Source of the DNA: Thermoanaerobaculia bacterium
GTDB taxonomy: Bacteria > Acidobacteriota > Thermoanaerobaculia > Multivoradales > Multivoraceae
Direction: 5' to 3'
DNA: 64,000 nucleotides
NCBI GenBank assembly: GCA_022823665.1
Contig: JAJEHN010000014.1
Span: forward strand, 1 to 64,000
Shown: positions 1 through 11,123 of the stretch, one piece after another
Numbering within the stretch: position 1 is the first letter of the stretch
Layout of the letters: each line of letters starts with the position of its first letter
Notes under the pieces: generated by a model
The model's database searches: none
What the model was told of the DNA's origin: nothing
The model's input: the letters and a program-made list of their open reading frames with translations, nothing else
Translations under genes and position numbers: made by a program

Positions 1-226
1 AGTGGTGAACACGGTGTTTCCGGCGGCGTCCGGAGGCACGCCGCCTTACCGTTACGGGTTGTCGGGGCTGCCGCCGGGGATCACGTTCTTCCCGTCGACC
101 AGGAGAGCGAGCGGAACGCTGCCGACCGTGCGGAGAAACACTACGTACCGGGTCACCTACACCGCGACCGACAGCGCCGGCGCCTCGGACTCGGTGACCT
201 TCACGGCGACCGTCGCCCCTCCCTGA
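1..226 (+). CDS. Partial Ig-like/cadherin-like repeat protein, C-terminal end
   Basis: The reading frame is open from the left edge of the window and ends at TGA 224-226, so only the last ~74 residues of a larger protein are visible. They contain the signature of a putative Ig domain: PPYRYGLSGLPPGITF, then an SGTLP-type turn, then TYTATDSAGASDSVTFT. Such modules occur in tandem in large secreted or surface adhesion proteins. No C-terminal anchor is seen; the protein stops right after the domain. The true start and the number of repeats lie outside the window. Confidence 0.7.
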   Translation, partial: VVNTVFPAASGGTPPYRYGLSGLPPGITFFPSTRRASGTLPTVRRNTTYRVTYTATDSAGASDSVTFTATVAPP

Positions 227-276
227 GCAACGTGCAGGTGGCGACCAATCACGCAGGAGACACTCGAACCCGGAAC

Positions 277-306
277 TTGACAGCCGCTCCCGTCCTCTCC
301 TACGCT
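277..306 (+). promoter_or_regulatory. Probable sigma-70 promoter of the ilv-leu operon
   Basis: A perfect -35 hexamer TTGACA lies at 277-282. It is followed after 18 nt by TACGCT at 301-306, which keeps the first T, the A and the last T of a -10 box. Transcription would start near 313, about 40 nt before the leader-peptide ATG at 355. This fits an attenuator leader RNA. The hexamers are seen directly; promoter function is inferred. Confidence 0.6.
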
Positions 307-354
307 CCCTCGCACGACCTGCCGCCCGGTAGATCGAACGGAATCTCTTACCCC

Positions 355-423
355 ATGACTCCCCCCGCCGTCCTCGTCTTGCTGGTTCTGGTCCTGATCC
401 TTGTGACCCAGGGGGCTAACTAG
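355..423 (+). CDS. Branched-chain amino acid attenuator leader peptide (22 aa)
   Basis: A 22-codon ORF starts with ATG at 355 and ends with TAG at 421-423. Codons 6-17 are twelve consecutive branched-chain residues (VLVLLVLVLILV: five Val, six Leu, one Ile). This is the hallmark of ilv/leu leader peptides such as IlvL. The Shine-Dalgarno is weak (GGA at 340-342). The last codons contain GGGGGCT (411-417), which is complementary to the left arm of the downstream terminator. A ribosome stalled on Val/Leu/Ile codons would leave that segment free, while a ribosome reaching the stop codon would cover it. The peptide most likely has no function beyond sensing charged Val, Leu and Ile tRNAs. Confidence 0.85.
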   Translation: MTPPAVLVLLVLVLILVTQGAN

Positions 424-451
424 GCGCACCAACAGGAAACCGAGCGACTTC

Positions 452-481
452 AAGCCCCCAGCAACGCCTGGGGGCTTTTTT
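452..481 (+). terminator. Intrinsic terminator of the ilv-leu attenuator
   Basis: A 9-bp stem (452-460 with 469-477; core GCCCCCA/TGGGGGC) closes an 8-nt loop and runs into six T residues (476-481). It lies between the leader peptide stop (423) and the ilvE start (507). The left arm segment AGCCCCC (453-459) can instead pair perfectly with GGGGGCT (411-417) at the end of the leader ORF, giving a mutually exclusive antiterminator. Structure read by eye; folding energies not computed. Confidence 0.88.
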
Positions 482-506
482 GGTTCGGCGCCAGTGGAGT
501 AACCGC

Positions 507-1463
507 ATGCCCATAGAACGATCGGACTGGATCTGGATCGACGACCAGTGGAAACCCTGGGACGAGGCGACCGTTCACCTCACCACCCACGGCCTGCACT
601 ACGGCTCGTCGGTGTTCGAGGGCATTCGCGCCTACGACACGGGCGAGACGACGGCGATCTTCCGCCTCGGCCCGCACATCCGGCGCCTGTTCGACAGTTG
701 CAGGATCATGCGCATGGAACCCGGCTACACGCAGGACCAGGTCGAGGAGCTTTGCATCGAGGCGGTGGGCCGCAACCGTCTCGAGTCGTGCTACATCCGG
801 CCGCTGATCTACCGGGGCAACGAGGAGATGGGCCTCAACCCGACCTCCTGCAGTTCGAGACTGGCCATCTACGCGGTCCGCTGGGGGCGCTACCTTGGCG
901 AGGAGGCGATCGAACAGGGCGTGGACGCCGCGATCAGTTCCTGGCGGCGCTTCAATTCGAACACGGCCGTGCCGCTGGGCAAGATCAGCGGGCAGTATGT
1001 GACGAACCAGTTCGTGTCCATCGAGGCGCGCGAGCACGGCTACGCGGAGGGCATCATGCTCGACGACCGCGGCCTGGTCTGCGAGGGCGCCGGCGAGAAC
1101 CTCTTCCTGATCAGGGACGGTGTGATCTACACGCCGCCGCTCTACAACTCGATCCTGGGCGGCATCACCAGGGACTCGGTCATCACGATCGCCCGCGATC
1201 TCAAGTACGACGTCCGCTTCCAGCCGATCGCCCGTGAAGAGCTCTATCTCGCCGACGAGCTGTTCATGACCGGCACGGCGGCCGAAGTGAGCCCGGTGCG
1301 CTCCGTGGACCGGATCCCGATCGGCAGCGGCACGCGCGGCGAGATCACGCACCACCTCCAGGAGGAGTTCTTCGGGCTGGTCGAGGGCCGCCTCCCCGAC
1401 CGCCACAACTGGCTCACCCAGGTACCCCGGCTGCAGGAGGCCGCGAAGCCCCTGGCCGGCTGA
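507..1463 (+). CDS. ilvE: Branched-chain amino acid aminotransferase
   Basis: 318-aa fold-type IV PLP aminotransferase that interconverts Val, Leu and Ile with their 2-oxo acids using glutamate/2-oxoglutarate. Family features: the HYGSSVFEGIRAY segment near residues 31-43, the R-x-x-R-L-F stretch near 59-62, and the PLP-binding Lys at about 159 in GKISGQY. Length matches bacterial IlvE. The ATG at 507 is chosen over an upstream in-frame start because GGAG (496-499) sits 7 nt before it and the upstream codons overlap the terminator. It is the first structural gene of the ilv-leu operon and lies 26 nt after the attenuator terminator, so its expression should depend on read-through. Confidence 0.95.
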   Translation: MPIERSDWIWIDDQWKPWDEATVHLTTHGLHYGSSVFEGIRAYDTGETTAIFRLGPHIRRLFDSCRIMRMEPGYTQDQVEELCIEAVGRNRLESCYIRPLIYRGNEEMGLNPTSCSSRLAIYAVRWGRYLGEEAIEQGVDAAISSWRRFNSNTAVPLGKISGQYVTNQFVSIEAREHGYAEGIMLDDRGLVCEGAGENLFLIRDGVIYTPPLYNSILGGITRDSVITIARDLKYDVRFQPIAREELYLADELFMTGTAAEVSPVRSVDRIPIGSGTRGEITHHLQEEFFGLVEGRLPDRHNWLTQVPRLQEAAKPLAG

Positions 1464-1477
1464 GCGAGGAGGCCGAG

Positions 1478-3391
1478 ATGAGCGACGAAGACGCCGCAAC
1501 GAACCGAGAGGCAGTGAACCCGGAGGCAGTGAACCCGCCGGATGGGGGCGCCGACGCGGTCGTGCTGACCGGCGCCGAAATCGTGTGCGAGTGCCTGCTG
1601 CACGAGGGGGTCGACATCGTCTTCGGCTACCCGGGCGGGGCCATCCTGCCCACCTACGACGCCCTGACCAAGTACCCGCAGCTCCACCACGTGCTGACCC
1701 GCCACGAACAGGGCGCGTCGCACATGGCCGACGGCTACGCCCGCGCCACCGGCAAGGTCGGCGTGGCGATGGCGACCAGCGGCCCCGGTGCGACGAACCT
1801 CGTCACCGGCATCGCCACGGCGATGATGGACTCGTCTCCCATCGTCTGCATCACGGGACAGGTCCCCACCGGCGCCATCGGCAGCGACGCCTTCCAGGAG
1901 ACGGACGTCACCGGCATCACCCTCCCGATCACCAAGCACAACTACCTGGTGACGAGCATCGACGAACTGCCCGAGGTCATGCGCGAGGCGTTTCACATCG
2001 CCCGCACCGGGCGGCCCGGACCGGTGCTGGTCGACATTCCCAAGGACGTCCAGATCCAGGAAGCGGAGTTCGTCTACCCGACGGAGCCGATTCAACTCGC
2101 CGGCTACAGCCCGCCGAAGACGGCAAGAGCGCGCCAGGTCGCCGCGGCCCTGGAACTGATCCGGAAGTCGAAACGGCCGATCATCCTGGCCGGGCACGGC
2201 ATCTCGATGGCCGGCGCCAACGAGGAGCTCGCGCAACTGGCGGAGAAGGCGCAGATTCCGATCGCCCTGACCCTGCTCGGCAAGGGCGCGATCTCCGAGC
2301 AGCACCCGCTCTGCCTCGGAATGATGGGAATGCACGGCGGCGCCGAGGTGAACCACGCGATTCAGCAGGCCGACCTGCTGATCGCCCTGGGCATGCGCTT
2401 CGACGACCGGGTGACCGGCAACCTGGCGACCTACGCCCGGGGCTCCCGCAAGATCCACGTCGACATCGACCCCTCCGAGATCAACAAGAACGTGACCGTC
2501 GACGTCGGCATCGTCGGCGACCTCGGCGAGGTCCTGCGGCAATTGCTCGACCGGGTCGAGCGGCGGCCGAACAAAGCCTGGTTCGACCGCATCGCCGAGT
2601 GGCGGGCGGACTCCGAGCTGCGTGAGATCGTGCGGCCGGCCGAGGCGCCCCAGCACCCGGCGGTGCCCGAAGGCAAGCTGCTCGGCGCCCAGGTCATCCG
2701 CGACCTGTTCGAGTTCACCGCGGGCGGAGCCATCACCGTCACCGATGTCGGCCAGCACCAGATGTGGGAGGCCCAGTACTACCAGCACGAACGGCCGCAC
2801 AGCCTGATCACCAGCGGCGGCCTGGGCACGATGGGCTTCGGCCTGCCGGCGGCGATCGGCGCCAAGATGTCCCGCCCCGACCAGGAAGTGTGGGCCATCG
2901 TTGGCGACGGCGGCTTCCAGATGACGATGATGGAACTCGCCACCGCGGTCCAGGAGCGGGTCAACGTCCACATCGCGATCATCAACAACGGCTTCCTCGG
3001 CATGGTCCGCCAGTGGCAGGAGTTCTTCTACGAGGAGCGCTACAACCAGACGCCAATGGTCAACCCGGACTTCTGCAAGCTCGCGGAGGCCTACGGCATC
3101 CCGACCGTCCGCGTCACCGAGCGCGGCCAGATCGAAGAGGCGGTCAACGCCTCGCGCGCGCAGACAGGCGGACCGACCCTGATCGACTTCGTCGTCGAGA
3201 AGGAAGAGATCGTCTTCCCCATGGTGCCGGCAGGCGCCGACCTCGACGACATGATCCGCCGGCCCACCCCGGCGGAGTTCGAGCGGCAGCAGCGGGAACG
3301 GGCGGCAGCGGCTGAGGTCGCGGAAGCGGAGACGACCGAGCTGGAGGCGCCCGCGGCCGCGGCGGCCCTGGGTTCCCGGTTCGGGGTCTGA
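1478..3391 (+). CDS. ilvB: Acetolactate synthase, large catalytic subunit
   Basis: 637-aa ThDP enzyme that condenses pyruvate with pyruvate or 2-oxobutyrate, the first common step of Val/Leu/Ile synthesis. The N-terminal ThDP-binding part carries VFGYPGGAILPTYDAL and the catalytic Glu in RHEQGA. A central TPP domain and a C-terminal GDGGFQMTMMEL...NN ThDP/Mg motif follow. AGGAGG lies just upstream of the ATG, 14 nt after ilvE. The protein is slightly longer than E. coli orthologues because of a charged N-terminal extension and an Ala/Glu-rich tail after residue ~600. ilvH follows at once. Confidence 0.96.
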   Translation: MSDEDAATNREAVNPEAVNPPDGGADAVVLTGAEIVCECLLHEGVDIVFGYPGGAILPTYDALTKYPQLHHVLTRHEQGASHMADGYARATGKVGVAMATSGPGATNLVTGIATAMMDSSPIVCITGQVPTGAIGSDAFQETDVTGITLPITKHNYLVTSIDELPEVMREAFHIARTGRPGPVLVDIPKDVQIQEAEFVYPTEPIQLAGYSPPKTARARQVAAALELIRKSKRPIILAGHGISMAGANEELAQLAEKAQIPIALTLLGKGAISEQHPLCLGMMGMHGGAEVNHAIQQADLLIALGMRFDDRVTGNLATYARGSRKIHVDIDPSEINKNVTVDVGIVGDLGEVLRQLLDRVERRPNKAWFDRIAEWRADSELREIVRPAEAPQHPAVPEGKLLGAQVIRDLFEFTAGGAITVTDVGQHQMWEAQYYQHERPHSLITSGGLGTMGFGLPAAIGAKMSRPDQEVWAIVGDGGFQMTMMELATAVQERVNVHIAIINNGFLGMVRQWQEFFYEERYNQTPMVNPDFCKLAEAYGIPTVRVTERGQIEEAVNASRAQTGGPTLIDFVVEKEEIVFPMVPAGADLDDMIRRPTPAEFERQQRERAAAAEVAEAETTELEAPAAAAALGSRFGV

Positions 3392-3419
3392 GGTCGACCG
3401 GTTCCCGAGGAACGGCGAA

Positions 3420-3965
3420 ATGGCGAAACACATCCTGGCAGCGCTGGTCGAGAATCGCCCCGGGGTCCTGGCCCGGGTGGCGAACCTGTTCCGGCGGCGC
3501 AGCTTCAACATCGACAGCCTTTCCGTCGGCCGCACCCAGCGCGACGAGATGTCCCGCATGACCATCGTCATGGAGTCCGACAGCGCGGAGGCGGACCGCC
3601 TGGTCAAGAACCTGTACAAGCTGGTCGACGTCGTCCACGTCGACCACCTCCACAGCCAGCCCTCGGTGGTGAGGGAGATGGCTCTGGTCAAGGTCCGGGC
3701 GACCTCCGACAACCGGCGGGAGGTGATCCAGCTCTGCGACATCTTCCGCGCCCGGATCATCGACGTCTCCGCCGAAAGCCTGGTGGTCGAAATCACTGGC
3801 GAGGAAGAGAAACTCGAGAACTTCACTGAACTCGTGCGTCCGTTCGGCATCGTCGAGATGGTGCGCACCGGCATGATCGCGCTGGGGCGCGGCGGCCACA
3901 CCCTGAAGGACGAAGGCTTCAAGCCCAACCGCAGCCGCGCCGCGGCGCGCAGCAACGTGCTCTGA
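3420..3965 (+). CDS. ilvH: Acetolactate synthase, small regulatory subunit
   Basis: 181-aa regulatory partner of IlvB. The N-terminal ACT domain starts at once (ILAALVENRPGVLARVANLF, then RRRSFNIDSLSVG), which is the Val-binding module of the family. The C-terminal ALS_ss domain carries EMALVKVRA and the conserved GEEEKLENFTELVRPFGI. It stimulates IlvB and confers Val feedback. A purine-rich GAGGAACGGCGAA precedes the ATG, 28 nt after ilvB. Confidence 0.95.
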   Translation: MAKHILAALVENRPGVLARVANLFRRRSFNIDSLSVGRTQRDEMSRMTIVMESDSAEADRLVKNLYKLVDVVHVDHLHSQPSVVREMALVKVRATSDNRREVIQLCDIFRARIIDVSAESLVVEITGEEEKLENFTELVRPFGIVEMVRTGMIALGRGGHTLKDEGFKPNRSRAAARSNVL

Positions 3966-4004
3966 GCGCCTCCGCTCGAATCACCAGACGAGGAACCCAA
4001 CCAG

Positions 4005-5006
4005 ATGGCGAAGCTCTACTACGACGACGACGCGGACCTTTCCCGGCTCGACGGCCGCACCGTCGCGGTGATCGGCTACGGCAGCCAGGGCCACGCCCAC
4101 GCGCTGAACCTGCGCGACAGCGGCGTCAACGTGGTCGTCGGTTTGCGTGAAGGCAGCGGCAGTGCCGCCAATGCCGAAGCCGACGGGCTCGAGGTGCTCG
4201 GCAACGCGGCCGCGGCCGCGCGGGCCCAGATGATCATGGTCCTGGCGCCCGACACGGTGCAGGCCGACCTCTACGAGCAGGACCTCGCCCCGAATCTCGA
4301 GCCGGGGAACACCCTGATGTTCGCGCACGGGTTCAACGTGCGCTACGGCGAGATCGGAGCGCCGGAGGGAGTCGACGTGTCCCTGGTCGCGCCGAAGGCG
4401 CCGGGGCACCGGGTGCGGGAAGTGTTCACGGAGGGCGCCGGCACACCGGGCCTCGTCGCGGTCGAGAACGACGCCACCGGCGGCGCCCTGGACGATGCGC
4501 TGGCCTACGCCAAGGGGATCGGATGCACCCGCGCCGGAGTGATCGAGACCACCTTCGCCGAGGAGACGGAGACCGACCTGTTCGGTGAGCAGATCGTCCT
4601 CTGCGGCGGCGCCTCCGCGCTGGTCCGCGCCGGCTTCGAGAAGCTGGTGGCCGCCGGCTACCAGCCCGAGGTTGCCTACTTCGAGTGCCTGCACGAGCTG
4701 AAGCTGATCGTCGACCTGATGTACGAGGGCGGGCTCGGCTACATGTGGTACAGCGTCTCCGATACCGCCGAGCACGGCGGCTACCACGCCGGCGATCAGA
4801 TGATCACGGAGGACGTGCGGGCTGTGATGGACAAGATCCTGAGCGACATCCAGGACGGGACCTACGCCCGCGACTGGATCGCCGAGAACAGGAACGGCCG
4901 CCCGCGCTTCGATCCCCGCAGGCAGCGGGAGCGGAGCCACCCGATCGAGGAGGTCGGCCGGGAACTGCGTCGGATGATGCCGTTCCTGGACGCCAAGGAG
5001 GTGTAG
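4005..5006 (+). CDS. ilvC: Ketol-acid reductoisomerase (class I)
   Basis: 333-aa NADPH/Mg-dependent enzyme converting 2-acetolactate or 2-aceto-2-hydroxybutyrate to the dihydroxy acid. The Rossmann motif [18 protein letters not shown] lies near residues 25-42, followed by a GLREGSGS loop of the NADPH-preferring type. The C-terminal knotted helical domain has [12 protein letters not shown] and the Mg ligands in [17 protein letters not shown]. The size is that of the short class I form. The next enzyme of the pathway, IlvD, is not encoded in this operon. Confidence 0.96.
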   Translation: MAKLYYDDDADLSRLDGRTVAVIGYGSQGHAHALNLRDSGVNVVVGLREGSGSAANAEADGLEVLGNAAAAARAQMIMVLAPDTVQADLYEQDLAPNLEPGNTLMFAHGFNVRYGEIGAPEGVDVSLVAPKAPGHRVREVFTEGAGTPGLVAVENDATGGALDDALAYAKGIGCTRAGVIETTFAEETETDLFGEQIVLCGGASALVRAGFEKLVAAGYQPEVAYFECLHELKLIVDLMYEGGLGYMWYSVSDTAEHGGYHAGDQMITEDVRAVMDKILSDIQDGTYARDWIAENRNGRPRFDPRRQRERSHPIEEVGRELRRMMPFLDAKEV

Positions 5007-5008
5007 CG

Positions 5009-6624
<1,616 letters not shown>

Positions 6625-6628
<4 letters not shown>

Positions 6629-8046
6629 GTCGACCGAGGACGCTGTTCGAGAAGATCTGGCGGCGGCACCTGGTCGCCGCGGAGGCCGAGGGCCTGCCCG
6701 CGACTCTCTATGTCGACCTGCACCTCGTGCACGAAGTGACTTCGCCGCAGGCCTTCACCGAGCTGGCCGAGCGGGGGCTCCCCGTCCGCCGGCCCGACCT
6801 GACGCTGGCGACGATGGACCACTCGACGCCGACCGATCCCTCGATCGACGACGCGCGGCTTCGCGTGCTCGACCCGGAGGGTTCCGCGCAACTCGACCGG
6901 CTGCAGGCGAACTGCGAGCGGCATGGCATCCCCCTCTACGCGATGGGCGACGAGCGCCGCGGCATCGTCCACGTGATCGGCCCCGAACTCGGCGCCACCC
7001 AGCCCGGCATGACCGTCGTCTGCGGCGACAGCCATACGAGCACCCACGGAGCGGTCGGAGCGCTGGCCTTCGGCATCGGCACCAGCGAGGTCGGCCACGT
7101 GCTCGCCACCCAGTGCCTTCTCCAGCACCGGCCGAAGACGTACGAGGTCCGCGTCGACGGCCGCCTGCAGGAGGGCGTGGTCGCCAAGGACATCATCCTG
7201 GCGGTGATCGCCCGGCTCGGCATCGGCGGCGGCACGGGGCACGTCTTCGAGTACACCGGCGAAGCCATCCGCGCCCTCGACATGGAAGGCCGGATGACGG
7301 TCTGCAACATGTCGATAGAGGGCGGTGCCCGCGCCGGCCTGATCGCCCCCGACGATGTCACCTTCGCGTATCTGGAAGGCCGCCCGATGGCGCCGGCCGG
7401 AGACGCCTGGGAAGCGGCCGTCGACGACTGGCGGTCGCTGCCCACCGACGACGGGGCGGCCTACGACCGGACCACGACTCTCGACGGCTCCGCGCTCGAG
7501 CCGATGGTCACCTACGGCACGAACCCCGGCATGGCGATCCCGATCGCGGGAGCGGTTCCTGAAGACGACGCCATCGAACCCGAGAAGCGGGCGTCCTTCC
7601 GCAAGGCGCTCGACTACATGGCGCTCGAACCCGGCCAGCAGCTTCAGGGCAAGCCGATCGACGTCGTCTTCGTCGGAAGCTGCACGAACTCGCGCTACAG
7701 CGACCTGGTGGCCGCGGCGAACGTGCTGCGCGGCCGCAAGGTCGCCGACGGCTTGCGGGTGCTCATCGTGCCCGGCTCCGACGCCGTCAAGCGACAGGCC
7801 GAACGGGACGGTCTCGCCCAGGTCTTCGTCGACGCCGGCGCCGAGTGGCGCGAAGCCGGCTGCTCCATGTGCCTGGCGATGAACGGCGACCAGCTCGCGC
7901 CCGGCCAGTACGCCGTCAGCACCTCGAACCGCAACTTCGAGGGCCGCCAGGGCGCCGGCGGCCGCACCTTCCTGGCCAGCCCGCTGACCGCGGCCGCTTC
8001 CGCCATCACCGGCCGGGTGACCGACGTGCGCGAGGTGCTCTCGTGA
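6625..8046 (+). CDS. leuC: 3-Isopropylmalate dehydratase, large subunit
   Basis: 473-aa aconitase-family [4Fe-4S] subunit. Start ATG overlaps the leuA stop by 4 nt. Signature segments are KIWRRHLV near the N-terminus, the TMDHSTPT region, [26 protein letters not shown], and the cluster cysteines in [11 protein letters not shown] and [10 protein letters not shown]. With LeuD it isomerises 2- to 3-isopropylmalate. Length matches the bacterial LeuC subunit of the LeuCD heterodimer. Confidence 0.96.
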
Positions 8047-8666
8047 GCAAGAGCTTCACCCGCTTCACCGGCTCGATGGCGCCGCTGCCGATCCAGAACG
8101 TCGACACCGACCAGATCATCCCCGCGTCCTACCTGAAGGTCACCGACCGCAGCGGCCTCGCCTCCGGCCTGTTCTCCCGCTGGCGCTACCGGGACGGCGA
8201 TCCCGAAGGCGAGCCCATCGCCGACTTCGTGCTGAACCGCCCCGAGCACGGCGACGCCAGAATCCTGCTCGCCGGCGACAACTTCGGCTGCGGCAGCTCC
8301 CGCGAGCACGCGCCCTGGGCCCTCGTCGGCTACGGCTTCCGCGCGGTCATCAGCACTTCCTTCGCCGACATCTTCCGCAGCAACGCGCTGAAGAACGGCC
8401 TCCTCGTCGTGCCGGTGACCGAAGACGTCTCCGCGTCGCTGTTCGACGCCGTCGCCGCCGACCCGGCCACTGAGGTCACGATCGACCTGAAAGCGCGGAC
8501 CCTCGGCCTGCCGGGCGGCGGCGAGACGAACTTCGAGGTCGACCCCTTCGCCCGCCGCTGCCTGCTCGACGGCACGGACCAGCTCGGCTACCTGCTGAAC
8601 CAGGCGCCTTCGATCCAGGCGTTCGAGGCCGCCCACCCGGCGCGGCTCGACACCCGGTCGGCCTGA
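8043..8666 (+). CDS. leuD: 3-Isopropylmalate dehydratase, small subunit
   Basis: 207-aa swivelling-domain partner of LeuC. The conserved opening [19 protein letters not shown] and the [17 protein letters not shown] motif with its [14 protein letters not shown] follow-up are present. The start is the GTG at 8043, which overlaps the leuC TGA as GTGA; the longer upstream reading frame is only leuC in another frame. The 4-nt overlap suggests coupled synthesis of the two subunits. Confidence 0.94.
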   Translation: MSKSFTRFTGSMAPLPIQNVDTDQIIPASYLKVTDRSGLASGLFSRWRYRDGDPEGEPIADFVLNRPEHGDARILLAGDNFGCGSSREHAPWALVGYGFRAVISTSFADIFRSNALKNGLLVVPVTEDVSASLFDAVAADPATEVTIDLKARTLGLPGGGETNFEVDPFARRCLLDGTDQLGYLLNQAPSIQAFEAAHPARLDTRSA

Positions 8667-8680
8667 GCGACCGAGTCCCC

Positions 8681-9751
8681 ATGCAGGCGAACATCGTCCT
8701 CCTGCCCGGCGACGGCATAGGACCCGAAGTCACCGCGGAGGCGACCCGCGTCCTGAAGGTCGTGGCCGACCTCGGCGGACACGAGTTCCAGCTCGAGTCC
8801 CAGCCGATGGGCGGCAACGCGATCGACGACTACCGGAACCCGCTGCCGCCAGCCACGCTGGCCGCGTGCAAGGCGGCCGACGCGGTGCTGCTCGGCGCCG
8901 TCGGTGGCCCGAAGTGGTCCGACCCGAGCGCCGAACTCCGGCCCGAGCAGGGGCTGCTCGACCTGCGCGCCGAGATGGGCCTGTTCGCCAACCTGCGTCC
9001 GGTGCCCGTGTTCGAGGCGTTGATCGAATTCGCGCCGCTCAGGCCCGAACTGCTGCGGGGCGTCGACCTGCTGTTCGTGCGGGAGCTGACCGGCGGCATC
9101 TACTTCGGCCCCCGCCAGGAGCAGGGCGACGGCGACGTGGCCCACGACACCCTCGTCTACTCCACCGCCGAGGTGGAGCGCGTCGCCCGGGTCGCGCTGC
9201 GGGCCGCGCGGGGACGCCGCGGCAAGGTCGCGTCGATCGACAAGGCGAACGTGCTGGCCTCGATGCGGCTCTGGCGGCGTTCCGTGACGGAAGTCGCCAG
9301 CGCGTATCCGGACGTCGAGGTCAGCCATCACCTCGTCGACGCCTTCGCGATGCAGTTGATGCGGTCGCCCGCGGATTACGACGTGATCCTCGCCGGCAAC
9401 ATGTTCGGCGACATCCTGAGCGACGAGGCGGCGATCCTCGCCGGCTCGCTCGGCATGCTGCCTTCGGCGTCGCTGGGCGCCGGCAGCCAGGGCCTGTACG
9501 AGCCGGTCCACGGTTCCGCGCCCGACATCGCGGGCCGCGGCATCGCCAACCCGGTCGGCGCCATCCTGAGCGCAGCGATGCTGCTCCGCCACAGCCTCGA
9601 CCTGGAGGCGGAGGCGGCTCAGGTCGAGGCGGCGGTCGCCGCGGTGCTGAACGACGGGCTCCGTACCACCGATCTGGCGCCCGAAGGGCAGCCGGCCGTG
9701 TCGACGGCGGAGATGGGCCAGGCCATCGCCGCCAGGATCGGCCTCGCCTGA
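8681..9751 (+). CDS. leuB: 3-Isopropylmalate dehydrogenase
   Basis: 356-aa NAD-dependent decarboxylating dehydrogenase, last specific step of leucine synthesis. It has the N-terminal [11 protein letters not shown] motif, [14 protein letters not shown], the [10 protein letters not shown] segment with the conserved Tyr, SIDKANVL, and the metal/adenine motifs [11 protein letters not shown] and [12 protein letters not shown]. Starts 14 nt after leuD and ends the operon. I see no convincing terminator in the 87 nt before the convergent LuxR-type gene. Confidence 0.96.
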   Translation: MQANIVLLPGDGIGPEVTAEATRVLKVVADLGGHEFQLESQPMGGNAIDDYRNPLPPATLAACKAADAVLLGAVGGPKWSDPSAELRPEQGLLDLRAEMGLFANLRPVPVFEALIEFAPLRPELLRGVDLLFVRELTGGIYFGPRQEQGDGDVAHDTLVYSTAEVERVARVALRAARGRRGKVASIDKANVLASMRLWRRSVTEVASAYPDVEVSHHLVDAFAMQLMRSPADYDVILAGNMFGDILSDEAAILAGSLGMLPSASLGAGSQGLYEPVHGSAPDIAGRGIANPVGAILSAAMLLRHSLDLEAEAAQVEAAVAAVLNDGLRTTDLAPEGQPAVSTAEMGQAIAARIGLA

Positions 9752-9838
9752 CCGCGACGCACCTGGCGACAGCAGCTACGGGCGGCAACCGTCCGGAAGC
9801 GCCGTGGCGTCCGCGATCGCGGGCACCGTCGCCGGCCG

Positions 9839-10987
9839 TCAGCGCCGGGGAAACGCGTACGCCGTGAGAACCCGCTGCACCAGGGCGACCTGCCCGGACA
9901 CGCCCTGCTTCTTGTAGACCTGCTTCAGAAGCCAGCGGACGTAGCTTTCCTTGTAGCCCGCGGTCGCGGCGATCTCTCGCACCGGCCGGCCCTCGGCCAG
10001 CAGCGCCGACACCCGGGCCTCAGACGGCGACAGGTCGAGCAGCATCGACAACTGGACCGGGTCGATGCTCGGCCGGTTCTCCGGGTCGACCACGAGCACC
10101 AGGGCCGCCACCCGGTGGCCCCCGAAGTCCGCCTGTCCGGCGTCGATGGCGTGTACGTGAAGCTCCAGCCGCGACTGAAGCAAGGGCCGCTGGATCCTCA
10201 TCGAGCCGCCCCTCGGCGGCGTCTCGCTCCCGAACACCGGCAGCGCACCTTTCAGCAGCCGCTGCAGACGACCGTCATCCACCGGCAGCGAAGCGTGCAG
10301 GGCGCCGTCGCGGTCGGACAAGCCCTCGCCGCGGCGCAGAATGTCCTGGGCGGGGGCGTTCGCCGCCACCACGCGGCCTTGGCGGTCCAGACGCAGGACG
10401 CCGATCCCGCTGTTGTCCAGCAGACCGGCCAGCCCTCCACTCAACGCCTCGGCGCCGGCCAGCGCCTGACGGACCCGAACCACGTGGCGGACATGCGGCA
10501 GCAGGGACTCGATCAACCGGAGCTGATCCGACTGCCAGCCGCCGCTGGCGATCGGGTTGCCGATAGCCCAGACCACACTCAGGCCGTCCACCCAGTCAAG
10601 GCGTGTAATCAAGCCGTTCTGGCCTTGGCCGCGGCCCCATAGCTCGTTGTACGCCGCCGACGTCCTCAACTCCCTTTGGGTGTACAGGTCGGGAACATTG
10701 ACCAGCTGGCCGACGGGCCGCTCCGAGAGGCGGGGCGGCCCTTCGTCGTGGGCGTAGTACACGTCGAAGTACTCGTGCGCCAGGTCCTGTCGAGGCTCGC
10801 CGCCGTAGAGCAGCCGGGCGAAGTGGACGCGCGGCCCGTTGCCGGTGCTTTGGCAGACCGTCAGCACGTTTCCCGTGGCGCCACAGGCATGTTCGATCAG
10901 GGCGGTGGCGGCGGGCCAGTGCACGTCGTCGAGGGCGGCCCGATGCAGCAACGCGAGGATTCGATCGAAGGGAACGAGGGAGTTCAC
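9839..10987 (-). CDS. LuxR-family transcriptional regulator with PAS-like sensor region
   Basis: 382-aa regulator starting at GTG 10987. The last ~60 residues form a LuxR-type HTH: LSPSEARVSALLAEGRPVREIAATAGYKESYVRWLLKQVYKK, with the acidic-first helix and the K/R-rich recognition helix typical of the GerE fold. Upstream, LDNSGIGVLRLDRQGRVVAAN resembles a PAS core, and the N-terminal half is an uncharacterised sensor region with aromatic and His residues. No receiver domain is present. It is monocistronic and convergent with leuB. The ligand is unknown, and there is no direct evidence it controls the ilv-leu operon. Confidence 0.82.
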   Translation of the reverse strand: MNSLVPFDRILALLHRAALDDVHWPAATALIEHACGATGNVLTVCQSTGNGPRVHFARLLYGGEPRQDLAHEYFDVYYAHDEGPPRLSERPVGQLVNVPDLYTQRELRTSAAYNELWGRGQGQNGLITRLDWVDGLSVVWAIGNPIASGGWQSDQLRLIESLLPHVRHVVRVRQALAGAEALSGGLAGLLDNSGIGVLRLDRQGRVVAANAPAQDILRRGEGLSDRDGALHASLPVDDGRLQRLLKGALPVFGSETPPRGGSMRIQRPLLQSRLELHVHAIDAGQADFGGHRVAALVLVVDPENRPSIDPVQLSMLLDLSPSEARVSALLAEGRPVREIAATAGYKESYVRWLLKQVYKKQGVSGQVALVQRVLTAYAFPRR

Positions 10988-11069
10988 GAGCGCGAAGGCT
11001 AGCGGCCTAAGGTGTCATTTAAGCGAACTCCTCCACTCCTTTCGCGATGGTTGCGCGATCAAACAGTTC

Positions 11070-11101
11070 AGGCAGCGGCGCCGCGTCGCGCTGCGCTGCC
11101 T
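11070..11101 (-). terminator. Possible hairpin downstream of uppP
   Basis: GGCAGCG (11071-11077) and CGCTGCC (11094-11100), extended by A11070/T11101, form an 8-bp stem just beyond the uppP stop. The T-run on the minus strand is poor, so Rho-independent termination is uncertain. Confidence 0.35.
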
Positions 11102-11123
11102 TTCGCGGTCGTGGACGAGCCGG

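Noticed and set aside
227..506. T-box or other riboswitch before ilvE
   Set aside because: No T-box consensus was seen, and the leader ORF plus competing hairpins explain the region better.
4685..5008. N-terminal extension of leuA into ilvC
   Set aside because: Residues are an out-of-frame translation of ilvC; the family N-terminus begins right after ATG 5009.
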